From assembly GCF_004210375.1 (NCBI RefSeq), contig NC_134834.1:144431009-144495008 (forward strand): a stretch of DNA of 64,000 nucleotides. The letters are read 5' to 3'. The notes below the pieces were generated by a model that did no database searches, was not told the DNA's origin, and worked only from the letters and a program-made list of their open reading frames with translations. This document shows, one piece after another, positions 35,432 to 46,730 of the stretch. Origin of the DNA: Tachypleus tridentatus. Taxonomy: Eukaryota; Arthropoda; Merostomata; Xiphosura; Limulidae. Both the position numbers and the translations under genes were made by a program. Position 1 is the stretch's first letter. Each line of letters starts with the position of its first letter.

Positions 35432-35715
35432 TTTGTTTGTTTGTTTTGAAATTTCGCACAAAGCTACTCGAGGGCTATCTGTGCTAGCCGTCCCTAATTT
35501 AGCAGTGTAAGACTAGAGACTAGAGGGAAGACAGCTAGTCATCACCACCCACCGCCAACTCTTGGGCTACTCTTTTACCAACGAATAGTGGGATTGACCG
35601 TCACATTATACGCCCCCACGGCTGGGAGGGCGAGCATGTTTAGCGCGACGCGGGCACGAACCCGCGACCCTCGAATTACGAGTCGCACGCCTTACGCGCT
35701 TGGCCATGCCAGGCC
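35432..35715 (-). mobile_element. Thr-like SINE, young-looking copy
   Basis: The copy is nearly intact in minus orientation with TTTGTTTGTTTTGAAATTTCG tail and GGCCATGCCAGGCC end. It is flanked by a perfect 12-bp duplication, TATATTTAAAAT, at 35420-35431 and 35716-35727. It carries an 8-base internal duplication (AGACTAGAGACTAGAGGG) and the GC-rich head variant. The 71-codon plus-strand ORF over its head is a by-product. Confidence 0.97.
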
Positions 35716-35727
35716 TATATTTAAAAT

Positions 35728-36889
35728 ACTATTCCAAAATATTTATCTAAATCGGACTGTCTTCTTGAAATATCGTTTCAGTAAAGGCCATTTGACTAAT
35801 TAAGACACATTTTAATTTACCTAACTAAGCGTAATATCGATAAAAATTCTTTAATATTTAGTTAAAGTCAAAGCAAAGAAACTACAATTGCATATTATGC
35901 TATGTATTTGATCAGGACTTAGCCGAGTGGTTAATGCTTCAGGCTGGAAATCGAGAAAAATGAAAATAAAACTAGTCTTTACGTCTACTTAAGTCAACAA
36001 AACTGCAGAGTTATATTGAAAACATTCAGCTAGCTGAGTGAATCTAAGTTCAAACTGGAAATAACCGAGTCAAGCGGATACCTCACCATAATTCATATGA
36101 AGAAAATCCAGAATCGAATCCTAGCCACAACCAACACAGAAATAATCATTTTGGCACTTTCCGGAAGACAGAAAGAGATTAGCAATCTTAACATAGGATA
36201 AAAACTATAATCATCTAGTAATTAATAAAAAAATTACAAATAAACCTTATGCTTAGCTGATTTAATAAGCTACTGCTAACAATGATATCAACTGGTATCC
36301 AATCGTCATACTATATAATAAGCATAGAGTACACAAATTTTTATTGTTGTGCATGGATATTTTTAAGATAGAAAAGAAACTATATCAGCTGCATATTGAA
36401 AGCTAAGTAGTTAAGTTAAACTGCTGAAAAGCTTAAAGTACAAATTTTGAATGGATGTATGAATCTGGTAGCAAGAAAAAAGGTACCCTCTAAAATATTT
36501 TAATTCTTTTATCTTTTTCACAAACGTTATTCTTTCTTTTTTGAGAGACGGTAACAACCGAATGAAAGTTGAAATTTACCGTTAATTCACTGAATACCTG
36601 GACCCAACAATTATACAAACGGAATAACGCAAAATTATGGTGAATTCCCGAAAAAAGGTGTGTTTGATCTTCACTGCTAACTAATTTGTATCTCGAGAAG
36701 GAGTTCGTGTCAAAGAACCGAGGATTAACGTTAGATTGTACAAGATAAACAGAAAATTATTACAGAACATTCGTCAAATTTATCAAAGTATACTATTAAA
36801 CATATAGACGTTTCTAGAAAAACGGTTCATGCTTTATATGCTTGTGTGGAAACTAGTTGTTGTGATTAAACTTTATGATTTGAACCTTT
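35728..36889. other. Intergenic sequence between SINE and hAT relic
   Basis: A tRNA-like stretch GCCGAGTGGTTAATGCTTCAGG occurs near 35920, but the remaining tRNA arms are not recognisable. No gene is supported. Confidence 0.4.
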
Positions 36890-39335
36890 CTGTGGTGGAG
36901 TATGTCACAGAAATCAGTTCCACAGTTCGTTACAAAGAAATCTAGACTACAGGTAATGTGTAGTGATACTGAATCTTTGTCTGAAACTAAAGTTAAGCAG
37001 CCGCATCTTGTAATTAATGATGTTGATTTATCATTTCCTGTTGTTGTAACGTCTTCACCGCCTTTGTCGACTTCGGTTAAATACTAGAAGAAATGGGAAG
37101 AGAAATATGAGTTATAAATGGCTGTTCTTTGACACATTTCTTGAAAAGGCGTTTTGTAAGTACTGCAGAAAAGTTTTGAAAACCGATTTAAATGAACTAC
37201 TTGGAAAAGGAGGTGTTTTCATAACAACTCCTTTAACCAACTTTTGTAAAGCAAGTGGAAATACCAGGAAGCTCGACAAATATTCTGACTTTGAGAAACG
37301 TCTCATGCTTTATCAATGTATAAGCTTCGTAAAGAGGGTCTCAAAAGATTGGTCCAAACTCTATTTGTTCAAGAGTTAACTCAGGAATGAAGTCACGACA
37401 GAGAAGTAATGCTGAGTTTGTGATAGTGTCTATTTTTCAACAAAAGAAAAATATAAGACCACACGTTGAAGCAATTGGTGGAAAATCAGAGTGACTGTTC
37501 GACATACAAAAACAAAGCTACAGTTTTCGATCTGCCGAAATTCTAGATGATTGTGACGCTTCGGAACTAAATAACAAATATCACCTTATAATAGCTGACG
37601 AATCGTCAAATGTCAACAGTGTGAGCCATTTGTCAATTTCGATTTGTTCTATGACTGACTACGGCGAAGTAAAAGAAAAACTGAAAGTTTTCATCATAGA
37701 GAGCTGATGAAAAGGAACCTGGATTACAATAAAATAATTTCTTGCGCTTTTATTGATATCTCGAGTTTCTCTGGAGAAATAAGTGATGTGCATAACTAAC
37801 TTTCAGAGAAAGGAGGAAGAGAAATTTCTTTTGTACATTTCAAGGTTCATTTATTATATTGAACCAAAATTAAACCAGTATAAAGTAACACCTTTATAGT
37901 TATGCTAATTAATAACCTAATGTAAAACTGCATCGCCCCTATAATACAGTGCCCGTTTACACTCTTGTCCCTAAGATATGTGCCCTGCAACGGTCAGTTC
38001 CACCCTTTTTGTCAACCTAAGAAGGTGGAAACGCTATTCTGTACTTTATTTTAATTAAAATTTTAATACCCATACCAGCAGTCTTAAGAATACATTTATA
38101 TTTAGCCTTAACCAGCACTAGGTATAAAATCGTATCTTTGAAAAAGGTCCTTCATGTTATCAAAGACATATATTCACTATTCTACAAGACTTGTTTGTTT
38201 GTTTTTTAATTTCGCGCAAAGTTACACAAAGGCTATTTGCGCTAACAGTCTATAATTTAGCAGTGTAAGACTAGAGAGAAGACAGCTAGTCATCACCACC
38301 CACCGCCAACTCTTGGATTACTCTTTTACCAACGAATAGTGGAACTAACCATTACATTATAACACTCCCACGGCTGAAAGGACAAGCATGTTTGGTGTGA
38401 TTACAATTCGAGCGCCTTAACCACCTTGCCATGCCGGGCCTTTTCTACAAGTCATCAAAGCGTGAATGCGTGTTGCACGAGATTTAGACGTCATTAGAAG
38501 AACCTGAAATAAAATTCTGGAATCAGTCAAAAGGTGCTAGCTCAGTAATTACAAATCTGTTCATAACTTGTTACTGTTCAACTGTGATGGCCTGTGAGCA
38601 TCTACACAAGTATGTTACAGAGTTAGTATCCTTAGCAAGAGGTATCTTGTTGGAAAAATCTGGTTTTCTTCTCACCAAAGCAGTTTTGGATAAGACTTCA
38701 TGTGCAGTATCTAATCTCAGCAAAGTTTTACAAGAAAACAGCTAAACCTGTCGTCAGTTCCTCAACTTGGGACATCGACGATAACACATTCGAAATACAT
38801 AAGGACTCAGTGTGCTCATTTAAGTAAAGAAAACTTTCTTGCTATAGCTATCGTAGATCTCAAAACGGAAGCTTCTGGTGTGAGCCCAATTCTTGGTAAA
38901 TGGACAGAAAGTCAAACCTCAAAAACTAAAAAAATGTATTGCACTATGAAAAAACGAATAGAACACCGACTCAATGATCAAACAGTCTCCCTCATCAACA
39001 AATGGTATTCGTTCCAAATGGTCCAATCATTGTTCAGTTTGACATATGATGACGTGAAAAGAGGATATAGCTCCTTTGATAGACTGGATGCTGGTGTCAT
39101 GTAGAACGACTTGAGCAAGAAGATAAAGATTAAAACGCTGTAAACATCGGTTACGAGTCTTTAAACAGTTAACTCAGTTCCTGGTGGTGGTGCCAGTTTC
39201 GATTGCTGAAGTCGAGCTTTCTTTCAGTGGCATGAACTTTATTTTAAATAAGTTGAGAATTATAATAGAACAAGACACGCTTCAAAGCTGCATTAAGATT
39301 AGTTTCGAGGAGCTTAATATAGTTTCAAACACCTA
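36890..39335 (+). pseudogene. hAT transposase relic, KIAA1586-like
   Basis: An open stretch from 36902 is followed, after a stop and frameshift, by KWLFFDTFLEKAFCKYCRKV at 37119-37178 (TTF/zinc-finger-like CxxC) and a GVFITTPLTNFCKASG motif. LIIADESSNVNSVSHLSISI near 37590 holds the first catalytic aspartate. The end near 39185-39300 reads VPVSIAEVELSFSGMN and NKLRIIIEQDTL, the hAT dimerisation region, in the version I know from KIAA1586-type proteins. A SINE (38189-38442) is inserted in the middle, and the stretch from 37800 to 38180 has no recognisable transposase content. No terminal repeats were found. Confidence 0.8.
38189..38442 (-). mobile_element. Thr-like SINE inserted in the hAT relic
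   Basis: The copy is in minus orientation and flanked by TTCTACAAG at 38180-38188 and 38443-38451. About 25 bases of the head, including much of the B box, are deleted. Being inside the transposase relic, it arrived after the hAT element. Confidence 0.93.
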
Positions 39336-39428
39336 GTTATCAAGAGTTACCGACTTATATGCGGGTAGGAAAAACAAGCAAGATGCATTCGTTGTCTCTA
39401 AGGGTAGCTAGTGAACCATCTGAATGTA

Positions 39429-39685
39429 ATGTTTGTTTGTTTTTGAAATTTGCCCAAAGCTACAAGATAGCTATCTGCAATAGCCGTCCCTAATTTAGCA
39501 GTGTAAGACTAGATGAAAGGCATTTCGTCAACACCACCTACCGCCATCTCTTGGGCTACTCTTTTACCAACGAATAGTGGGATTGAAGGGCTGAAAGGGC
39601 GAGCATGTTCTGTGTCAAAGGGGATTCAAACCCACAACCTTCAGGGTACGATTTGAGCGTTCTAACCACTTGGCCATGCCTGAAA
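39429..39685 (-). mobile_element. Thr-like SINE with internal deletion
   Basis: Tail, body and head are present in minus orientation. About 25 bases between GGGATTGA and AGGGCTGAAAGG are missing relative to the full-length copies. No clear flanking duplication. Confidence 0.9.
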
Positions 39686-39869
39686 CGTCTGTACATGTTT
39701 TCGTTTAATTTATTTATTCTTTTGCAAATTCGTAAAAATTATATTTAAATGTCATAACCAATAGTACTAATAGTAAAATATATCACTATTAGTTTGTTGA
39801 ATCTTAGTTTTAATACCCTCCTCCTCAGCTTCACCATTCGTCCTGTCTTCTCAAGTGGAAAGGTCTGAC

Positions 39870-40640
39870 TACAACACTGGCTCCTATGTTCGCAATGGAA
39901 ACAGAAAATAAATAAAACAAGCTTTCATTCCTTGAAGCTATGATTACCGTGAGAAATAATTAATACATTACAGGGCTTAACGCAAAACCCACAGACAGAC
40001 GTAAATATATCGATTATAATACCAAATTAGTTCAACAATGTAAAGACATGTATTATACACTGCCTACTTTCAAGAATGAACAAGATTTGTAATACTGAGA
40101 AATCTAAGTTGGAATACATAGAACATCATTACACGCTCTTTAACAGTGGATGTCATACCCGGAATACTTAATTCAGAAGATAAACAACACAAATAAACAG
40201 GAAGAATATTACAGGCACATAGCCATCCTCCGCTATGTCAGAGGTGTCCATGAAACCCTAGAGGAAATATGTAAGTCACAGAAAGTTATAACAGTACTCG
40301 AAAGAACCCACAGCACAATACAACCACAAACCAAATCACGTAAAGAACCAATGAAGAGAAAAAAATTCATTTGCAACATCCCCCGCGACTGTGGATTCCA
40401 CTAATTTGAAATCAGACAATACCAACAAAAGGTGAAATTTTCAAGAGCATATTAGACACACTAAACATGATAATATCGATTTACCTGCAACAGTCCATTT
40501 TGCCAGCGAAAAAGAGTTTATAATAAATTGGCATAATACTCAAACAATGGGATTTCAACCATAAACAAGAAAAATAAATAAAAGAAGCCTTTTACATCCA
40601 CCTAAATGATAACACACTAACTTAAAAGTCAATACAACCA
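39870..40640 (+). pseudogene. Penelope-like retroelement, C-terminal half, decayed
   Basis: Plus-strand frames give FLEAMIT, then a KPTDRRKYIDYNT segment near 39980-40030, YPEYLIQKINN at 40156, ILRYVRGVHETLEEICKSQK at 40225-40284 and ICNIPRDCGF at 40369, then HIRHTKHDNIDLPATVHFAS near 40450-40510 and an IKEAFYIHLN end near 40580. This is the order of the reverse transcriptase thumb, the linker with the conserved YVRG block and the GIY-YIG endonuclease region in Penelope-like elements. Several stops and frameshifts are present, and the palm motifs of the reverse transcriptase are missing. Confidence 0.78.
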
Positions 40641-41043
40641 AGATACTTGAAAACATTTAGATGACCGATTGCATTTCCGAAACTTTATTGAATTCTCCTA
40701 TTTAGGAATTTTAGTATATCAAATCCTAGGATTAAGTTAGGGATTCTAAATCAATTATTTGTTTCCGTTATATTTTGTTTCAATAAAAAAATAACTAGAC
40801 TATCGTTACACAAAGACATCATATCGTGGTTCCTTGTCGTTTGCTTGTTGCGGTGGCAAGGTCCACGAGGCATATTGAGTGTGAAGTAGACCCTCATTGT
40901 ACCAACTGTAGTGGCTCTTACCCATCTTACTTTCGTTCATGCTCTAGATGGATGGAAGAAAAAGAGGTACTACAGCGTTTGAAAACGGTTTACAACATTT
41001 TTTACCCTGAGGCTCGAAAGTTACTGTCCACCACTCCATCTCA
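40641..41043. other. Sequence between Penelope relic and SINE fragment
   Basis: The plus-strand ORF at 40826-41077 has no recognised domain and its end runs into a SINE fragment. No gene is supported. Confidence 0.4.
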
Positions 41044-41095
41044 GACGTATGCTCGGATTACGAGTCGAGTGCCTTAACCATTTGGCCATGCCAGT
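41044..41095 (-). mobile_element. Thr-like SINE, head-only fragment
   Basis: GGATTACGAGTCGAGTGCC followed by TTAACCATTTGGCCATGCC is the anticodon-side and 5' part of the tRNA-like head. The remainder of the element is absent or not recognisable. Confidence 0.75.
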
Positions 41096-41117
41096 GCTTC
41101 TGTTACGATACTAGGTC

Positions 41118-44100
41118 CAGGGGCGTAAATTTTTTACACCCGATGGGGGGGGGGATTTTTGCAACCACTTATGTGGACTGTTCAATTTGCAAATTGGTAA
41201 TCTCTGATTACGTGAACCTGAAAGCTGTAAACATACAGTCACAGAGTAATCTTGTTGCCATGATACTTCAAGGTTTCCATGTAGGTTTGTATAAGTGAGG
41301 TGTTGTGAACAGTTTTCAAAATGTTAATAGAATAAAGACAAATGTGTCACAAATTAACTGCCACATGAATTTATTCCTGTACACTGCACAGTGTAAAAGA
41401 TGGCCATTATACTTGACAAAGTTACTAATAACTTTCCTTGCATGAATGACGTTTTCAAATATTAATAATTACCCTTGATAAGTTTATATCTACTGAAAAA
41501 CTGTTCATGTTGTTTGATAAAAATAATTAAAATGTCTTTGCAAACTCTTGAAAATTACACATCAATACAATGTAGCACATAATTATTCATACTTTTCATT
41601 GAAGTAAGATTCATTTAGTCCTCTAGTCTACATGTTCCCAAACGTAAAACTCCTTTGTGATGATCTGTTTATGAATTCTTTTATAAGCTCTTCTATATTT
41701 ATCTTGTTGACCTTATCTTTATGAGACATAGTTCACCTTAACCTCGTCTTCAACCGTCTTAATGCAGAAAAGCTGAGTTCACATTCGCAGCTGGATACTG
41801 GACATACAAGCAAAATTTTCATGAGAAAAAACACTTCACTAAACATCTGCTGGCTTGTTTCATGCATTTTGCAGTAAGTATCCTTCGCACCTTTCAGAGA
41901 TACTGCTTTTGTTGTTCCTTTGAACTTGAGCAACTGAAACTCGAGCAGTTGTGCAGTGATTTCTGGATAGAAGTTTATAATCGAGTTGTCAATCTTGCCA
42001 GATGTGATTCTGTTCTCAAGTTCCAAATATTGCCTCAAGTCATTGTTGTCTGCATTGAATCTAGTGGTCAGATGCTCTATGACTGTGTCCACAAATTCAA
42101 AATATTGGCTTCTGTAGTAATCTCTAGCTGTTGCAGAATGATGCGCTGAGCCATCACCTGTGATCCTTCTGGGGGGGGGGGGGTCTGCGAATGCATGGTA
42201 GTTCAATAGGCACCAGATTTCAGGGAAGTTACCTTTTTCTCAGCTTCATCAAATATCTTGTTTTAATTTTCCTCTGTTCGCAATACCCGCAGTTGCTCAA
42301 TTGTCATTGCAGTTGCTTCAATCATGCCAGATACTGTTGTTGATTTTGCTTCGAATGCAAGGTTTAGTTCCTCTAATGCTGAGCCATCAACAACCCTAAA
42401 GCTGTCTTTCTTTTGTCAAATCTGTCCAGCGGACCTCATGCTTTCAATGCTACATCTGATTTTTCATTTGCTAATTCAGACAAAGAATCAACAATGTCGC
42501 TGTATTAATCATAAGCACATGTAATTGCAGATAGGCGGCACAACCAGCGTGTTGGACACAGTGGGCGGATGTATTTAACTGGACCATTGTGGCTGTCTGA
42601 TGATACAATATTTTCAAAGATTGTCTTGTATTTGCTTGACCTCTGAAGCAAGACACCAAGTTCATGTACCTACTGGATAAAATCTCGAACACATTCACAA
42701 GCTACAACTGTATGTTACATTATTAAATTAGCTTTGTGTGCTCTGCAGTGAAAAAACAAAGCTGACAGTTGCTTCTCTTTTATTTTGCCTGGCATCCACT
42801 GTACGCAACCCTGATGTTAGCAGCTCCATCAAAAGTTTGTGCTCTTAATCCTGACAGTGGTAAATTGAGTCTAGTCAGTACATTAAGTATAGTCGAGGAT
42901 ATTGTTTCACCAGTTGTATTGGAAACACTGTACAAACCAAGAAATATCTCATGGACGTCAAGGTTCTCATCTACGTATCGTACACATATTGCTTCCTATT
43001 CGGCACCTATAACATCTTGAGTGCCATCAACCATTAATGCAAAGATTTTACTTTGCTGCACTTCGTGTGCTATGTTCCTCAATATTTGATGGCTGAACAT
43101 CTCCATTATTTCATTCTGAGCCTGGGGTGACGTGAATGTGGTTTTCTTTGACAAGTAGGCCGTCAACTCTGAATTTTCCTCTTCCAGGAGCTTCATTAAC
43201 TGCAGGAAGTTCTCCTCCGTATCAGTATGTCCACGTAATGCTGAACCTTGATGTAGTAAGAAACGTAAACTTCTGAATATTTTAGCGAGAGTTCTTTTGC
43301 ATTCTTCCTGCTGCTTCCTTTTTCCATCATGTAGCTGCACAGTCACTGGAGTTACATCAAGTGAACCTTCTGGAGATATAGCGAATCTGTGCTGAGAGGA
43401 GGATTGGTGTTCGTTGCTAAAACCGGTGGATATGAAGGTATACTCCACTGGCCTCTCCAATTTCCCTGTAAAAAGGCCTCTATTTTCCGCCTTGGCACAA
43501 TGAAAGCATATGACGTTTTGAGTCTGATTGTCGAAGGGCAGCCATGGGAACTCATCAAACCACTTGCCCTGAAAGTTGATATTTTGAGATTCTGCTTTCT
43601 GTCGTGGTGTTAGTTGAGCGTCTGGATGATGTGGCTTTCCACACTGTATCTGTGGAGTGTCAGATTTTTCATTACTGCACAATCTTGTTTCACAACTATC
43701 TGGTGGTTCATGATGTGCAATAGTTGCACAAGCATTTTCAGACTCGTCCTCTGATGAACATGGTATTTCCTCTGTATGGCAAGTTTCTATTCCTTTGCTT
43801 TAAATTGCTGGATTATCTGCATCTGCATTGTCACTTGTAGTACTAGTAACTGGCTTGTAGAACTGTCTAATATCGGAAAGTTTCAGACGCTTGCTTGTCA
43901 TAATTAGAATCTGTTTTCCAGATGACTCAACAGGCTAAAATACAGTCTTTATTGAAAAACTCTAATGTACAACGAACGAAGATAGAACAGAATGGAAGTA
44001 GGACTGAACTCTACAATGTATTTAAGTCGAACGCGTGACATTTACAGTGACTACCGCCCCGACTGACCGCCTGGGCATCGCTGGGACAATAATGTGTGCT

Positions 44101-45149
44101 AGTTACAACACAAGTAATTGCAAGTTTCTCGAAAAATACTTAAATAATCACAAATATATTATATTCCTGTTAAAGCTCATCAAAAGGCAAACACGTTGTG
44201 ATATGATGTCTATAAGCACGTGTATTAAATAAAAATACCTAAACAAAAACTAACAATACAATTCGAGTAGAGGCTTTAGGCCGTTGAAATCGCTCCTTTT
44301 GTGTTCTAATTACACAAGAAAATACAATATTTTTACTATCTATGATATGAGAAGAAATTGTTCTTTTACCATAAAGCACCAGCACTTTATTAGAGGGCGG
44401 TGATAATCTGAAATTTCATGGATTAATGAGGGCCATAAACACAGGTCTAATGAGCCCTGTTGTAAAATCGAGATTCAGACGAAAGGGAGCGGAGGGGGGT
44501 GATGTAGGGCGCGTCTTGATCCGAGCAGCCCGAACCTGTCGTTAATTGTACACTAAACGTACACTATGGTCAGCGGTTCGGCAGCTAAGGGGAGTAAGGC
44601 GTTCGAGAATAAAACCAGCTAGACATGCATAAGAACAAATGGCGTAGGAAAACCGCACAATAAACACGTAAGATTGATGCAGCTACAAGCTACAAATGGC
44701 CTGCCAGATCTACATCATAGGAGTTTACGCTTGGGAGTAATATTTTCGAATTTCATGCTCTGTTCAATCTGTTGTGATGAAAATTTTACTTATTCTTACA
44801 CTACGTACAAGACGTAGGTAGATTTTGTGATAGTGCTTGCAAGCCTTGCATGTATACTTAGGCCTACTGACTGATACTTACGAACTATCGCTTAGATCGA
44901 AAAGCTTAGAAGCACGTCTATATCAAAGATGTACATTTCAGCTACTGAAAGAGCCTACATCTAGGCCTAATTATGTAATTCGATTGGTAAGAACACGAGA
45001 ATCACAAGAACAAACACACAATTTGTAAGCCTGTGATGCAATAAAACAATTCAACAGACCAAATTGTAGGGGGGATGATTTTATGCTCCATACCCCCACC
45101 TAAAATGAAGGGGTTGTATACCCCCATCCCTCCAGGATCTACGCCCCTG
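41118..45149 (-). mobile_element. hAT transposon (ZMYM1-like), both ends present
   Basis: A 4,032-bp element. The left end is CAGGGGCGTAAATTTTTTAC and the right end, reverse complemented, is CAGGGGCGTAGATCCTGGAG, so the first ten bases are identical. It is flanked by ACTAGGTC (41110-41117) and ACTATGTC (45150-45157), an 8-bp target duplication with one mismatch, as expected for hAT. The transposase is on the minus strand, with about 1.2 kb of non-coding 5' leader and 0.5 kb of 3' sequence. The G-runs just inside both ends (41145-41154 and the C-run near 45102-45125) look like extended terminal similarity. Confidence 0.93.
41628..43901 (-). pseudogene. ZMYM1-like hAT transposase, broken
   Basis: The likely start is ATG at 43901 (MTSKRLKLSDIRQFYKP), with the end at TAG 41630-41628. 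Both ends lie in the same frame, about 757 codons apart, which fits the family. The best open part is 43682-42996, with a TTF-type zinc finger (WFDEFPWLPFD, then ICFHCAKA) and MVDGTQDVIGAE around the first catalytic aspartate. Further on come DENLDVHEIFLGLYS, QTFDGAANI, YKTIFENI and CPTRW, and the C-terminus CPVSSCECELSFSALRRLKT with the final catalytic glutamate region. Defects are TAA at 43802-43800, TAG at 42998-42996, a frameshift near 42760 with more stops, a G-run at 42171-42183 and TGA at 41735-41733 replacing a serine. It is inactive as a protein. Confidence 0.88.
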
Positions 45150-45163
45150 ACTATGTCATTTGT

Positions 45164-45230
45164 TTGTGTGTTTTTTTAGTAGCAAAGCCACGTCAGGCTA
45201 TTTGCTATATTGTGCATTTCTGTTGTTGGG
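45164..45230 (-). mobile_element. Val-like SINE, tail fragment
   Basis: AGTAGCAAAGCCACGTCAGG followed by CTATTTGCTAT matches the tail side of the Val-like SINE at 45419-45545. It borders the hAT target duplication, so the transposon landed in or beside an older SINE. Confidence 0.55.
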
Positions 45231-45418
45231 TGGAATACTTTGGATTATTGTGTGGAAAGAAGAGCACAAGATACAATCTATTTAAAAACACCAAAATTGT
45301 TTTATTTGTTTCTTATTAATTCTTACGTATTACTATTTCTCCATCAAAAGATAAACTCAGTAAAACATGATCTTGTACTTTATTAATATATCCAATACCA
45401 ACCATTTACTTGTAAAAG

Positions 45419-45545
45419 TGTGTGTGTGTTTTCTTATAGTAAAGCCACATCGGGCTATCTGCTGAGTCCAAGGAGGGGAATCGAACCCCTGATTTTGGCA
45501 TTGTGAATCCATAGATTTACCGCTGTACTAGCGGGGAACACTTGT
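45419..45545 (-). mobile_element. Val-like SINE, best copy
   Basis: Reverse complemented, the head reads CCCGCTAGTACAGCGGTAAA, anticodon loop TTCACAA (CAC, Val-like) and B box GGGTTCGATTCCCC, then GGACTCAGCAGATAGCCCG and a tail ending in CACACACA. The head is the least decayed in this family. The missing acceptor-stem pairing and the SINE body argue against a real tRNA gene. Confidence 0.8.
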
Positions 45546-46102
45546 AAAAGACTCACACCAGGCAGGAACAGTGCATACAAGCCTTTTTGAGGCTTAGTAT
45601 CGACAAATAAACTGTCCCTCATGAGGCATTATTTTCACCAACTTAAGAGTATTATACATTATATGTGTATATAGAGAGGGAAAGACAGAGTGATCGAAGG
45701 CAAGTGTATATAAGTCAATAAAGATAGTTTATTCATTTCGGGACCCAAACTGGTTATTTTAAGTTGTGAAATATCTCCATGCGGCAAAATCGCCCACTCA
45801 AATAAATTCAACACGTAAAATGACAAATCTCTCTAAAGAACAATATCAACAACTCAAGAAAAGCATAGCCTACAACATTTTCCCTCTCTGGATTGTAAAA
45901 CCCTAATAGTTGTTACACAACAAATAAATCGTATATTAAAATCACACATGATTAACATTAATGTATATTTTTAAAAATTACAACATTAATATTAATAAAT
46001 CGATACATTACAATCCTTAATTGGTCAATTAAATTTGTGACATAAAGTACAGTCAAAATTTGGGATAACAAAATAAAATGTTATTTCCTTACACATTTGC
46101 TT
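45546..46102. other. AT-rich intergenic sequence
   Basis: I see nothing supportable here. Confidence 0.4.
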
Positions 46103-46730
46103 TCATAGTATTCCAGTTACCAAAGAAATCGATAGTTCCTTTTTCTGTGATTTGTGGCTCAAAGATAGAATGACTACTAGCCCTTTGTTAATGTTCTTTA
46201 ACTTATCTCTGAGAAAGTTATCTTTGAGTGGATGATCAAATGTATCTACTGAAAGCCACAGTCCTAATAATACTTTGGAACTGATCTCAACAGGAATTCC
46301 AATTTCTCTGAAAGGTTTATTCACTTCTGGGGAAGTCGTTTCTAAAGCTAACCTGTTCATCTTTTTTTCTTTTTTGTATACATATTCCAAAAAACGATTA
46401 TGACATATGACCTTTACTTTAGACCACCTGATTTTCTGAATTCTGCTCTGTTGTACTTTAAAATGAATGTCTTTATCAACTTGTACTTCTATCTTTGTTG
46501 TCACTGGAAGCTCAATGTCTGTTGTTGTAACTGTTGTATTGTGCACAGGAATTTTCTGGTTATAGATTGAGAAACTGCCCAAAGCTAGTTTAATATCATG
46601 TCTCAATTTTTACATAAAGCATATTCCCAATATTCACACTTTTTTATGTCAAATACCCACCAATGATGTTGTGCAAAGAAAGTTCCCATGTGAGAGTTAA
46701 TTCTAGTTTTTATCTTGCTGTTTGTATCCT
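46103..46730 (-). pseudogene. Unrecognised protein fragment with one frameshift
   Basis: A 167-codon minus-strand opening (46606-46103) is the longest in this part of the window. It has even amino-acid use, including an LGLWLSVDTFDHPL segment near codons 115-130, and a Lys-rich middle. It begins after a TAA, without a convincing ATG. In another frame directly upstream (about 46728-46610), HHWWVFDIKKCEYWEYALCK looks like coding sequence that would join it by a frameshift. I do not recognise the family. It could be a decayed mobile-element protein or a host pseudogene. Confidence 0.45.

Noticed and set aside
35588-35803. 71-codon plus-strand ORF
   Set aside because: It is a translation of the SINE head and flank with no protein similarity expected.
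35915-35950. tRNA-like GCCGAGTGGTTAATGC stretch
   Set aside because: Only the D-arm side is recognisable; no T arm with a B box follows at the right distance.
45480-45545. tRNA-Val gene on the minus strand
   Set aside because: It is fused to a SINE body and tail shared by other copies, and the acceptor stem does not pair properly.
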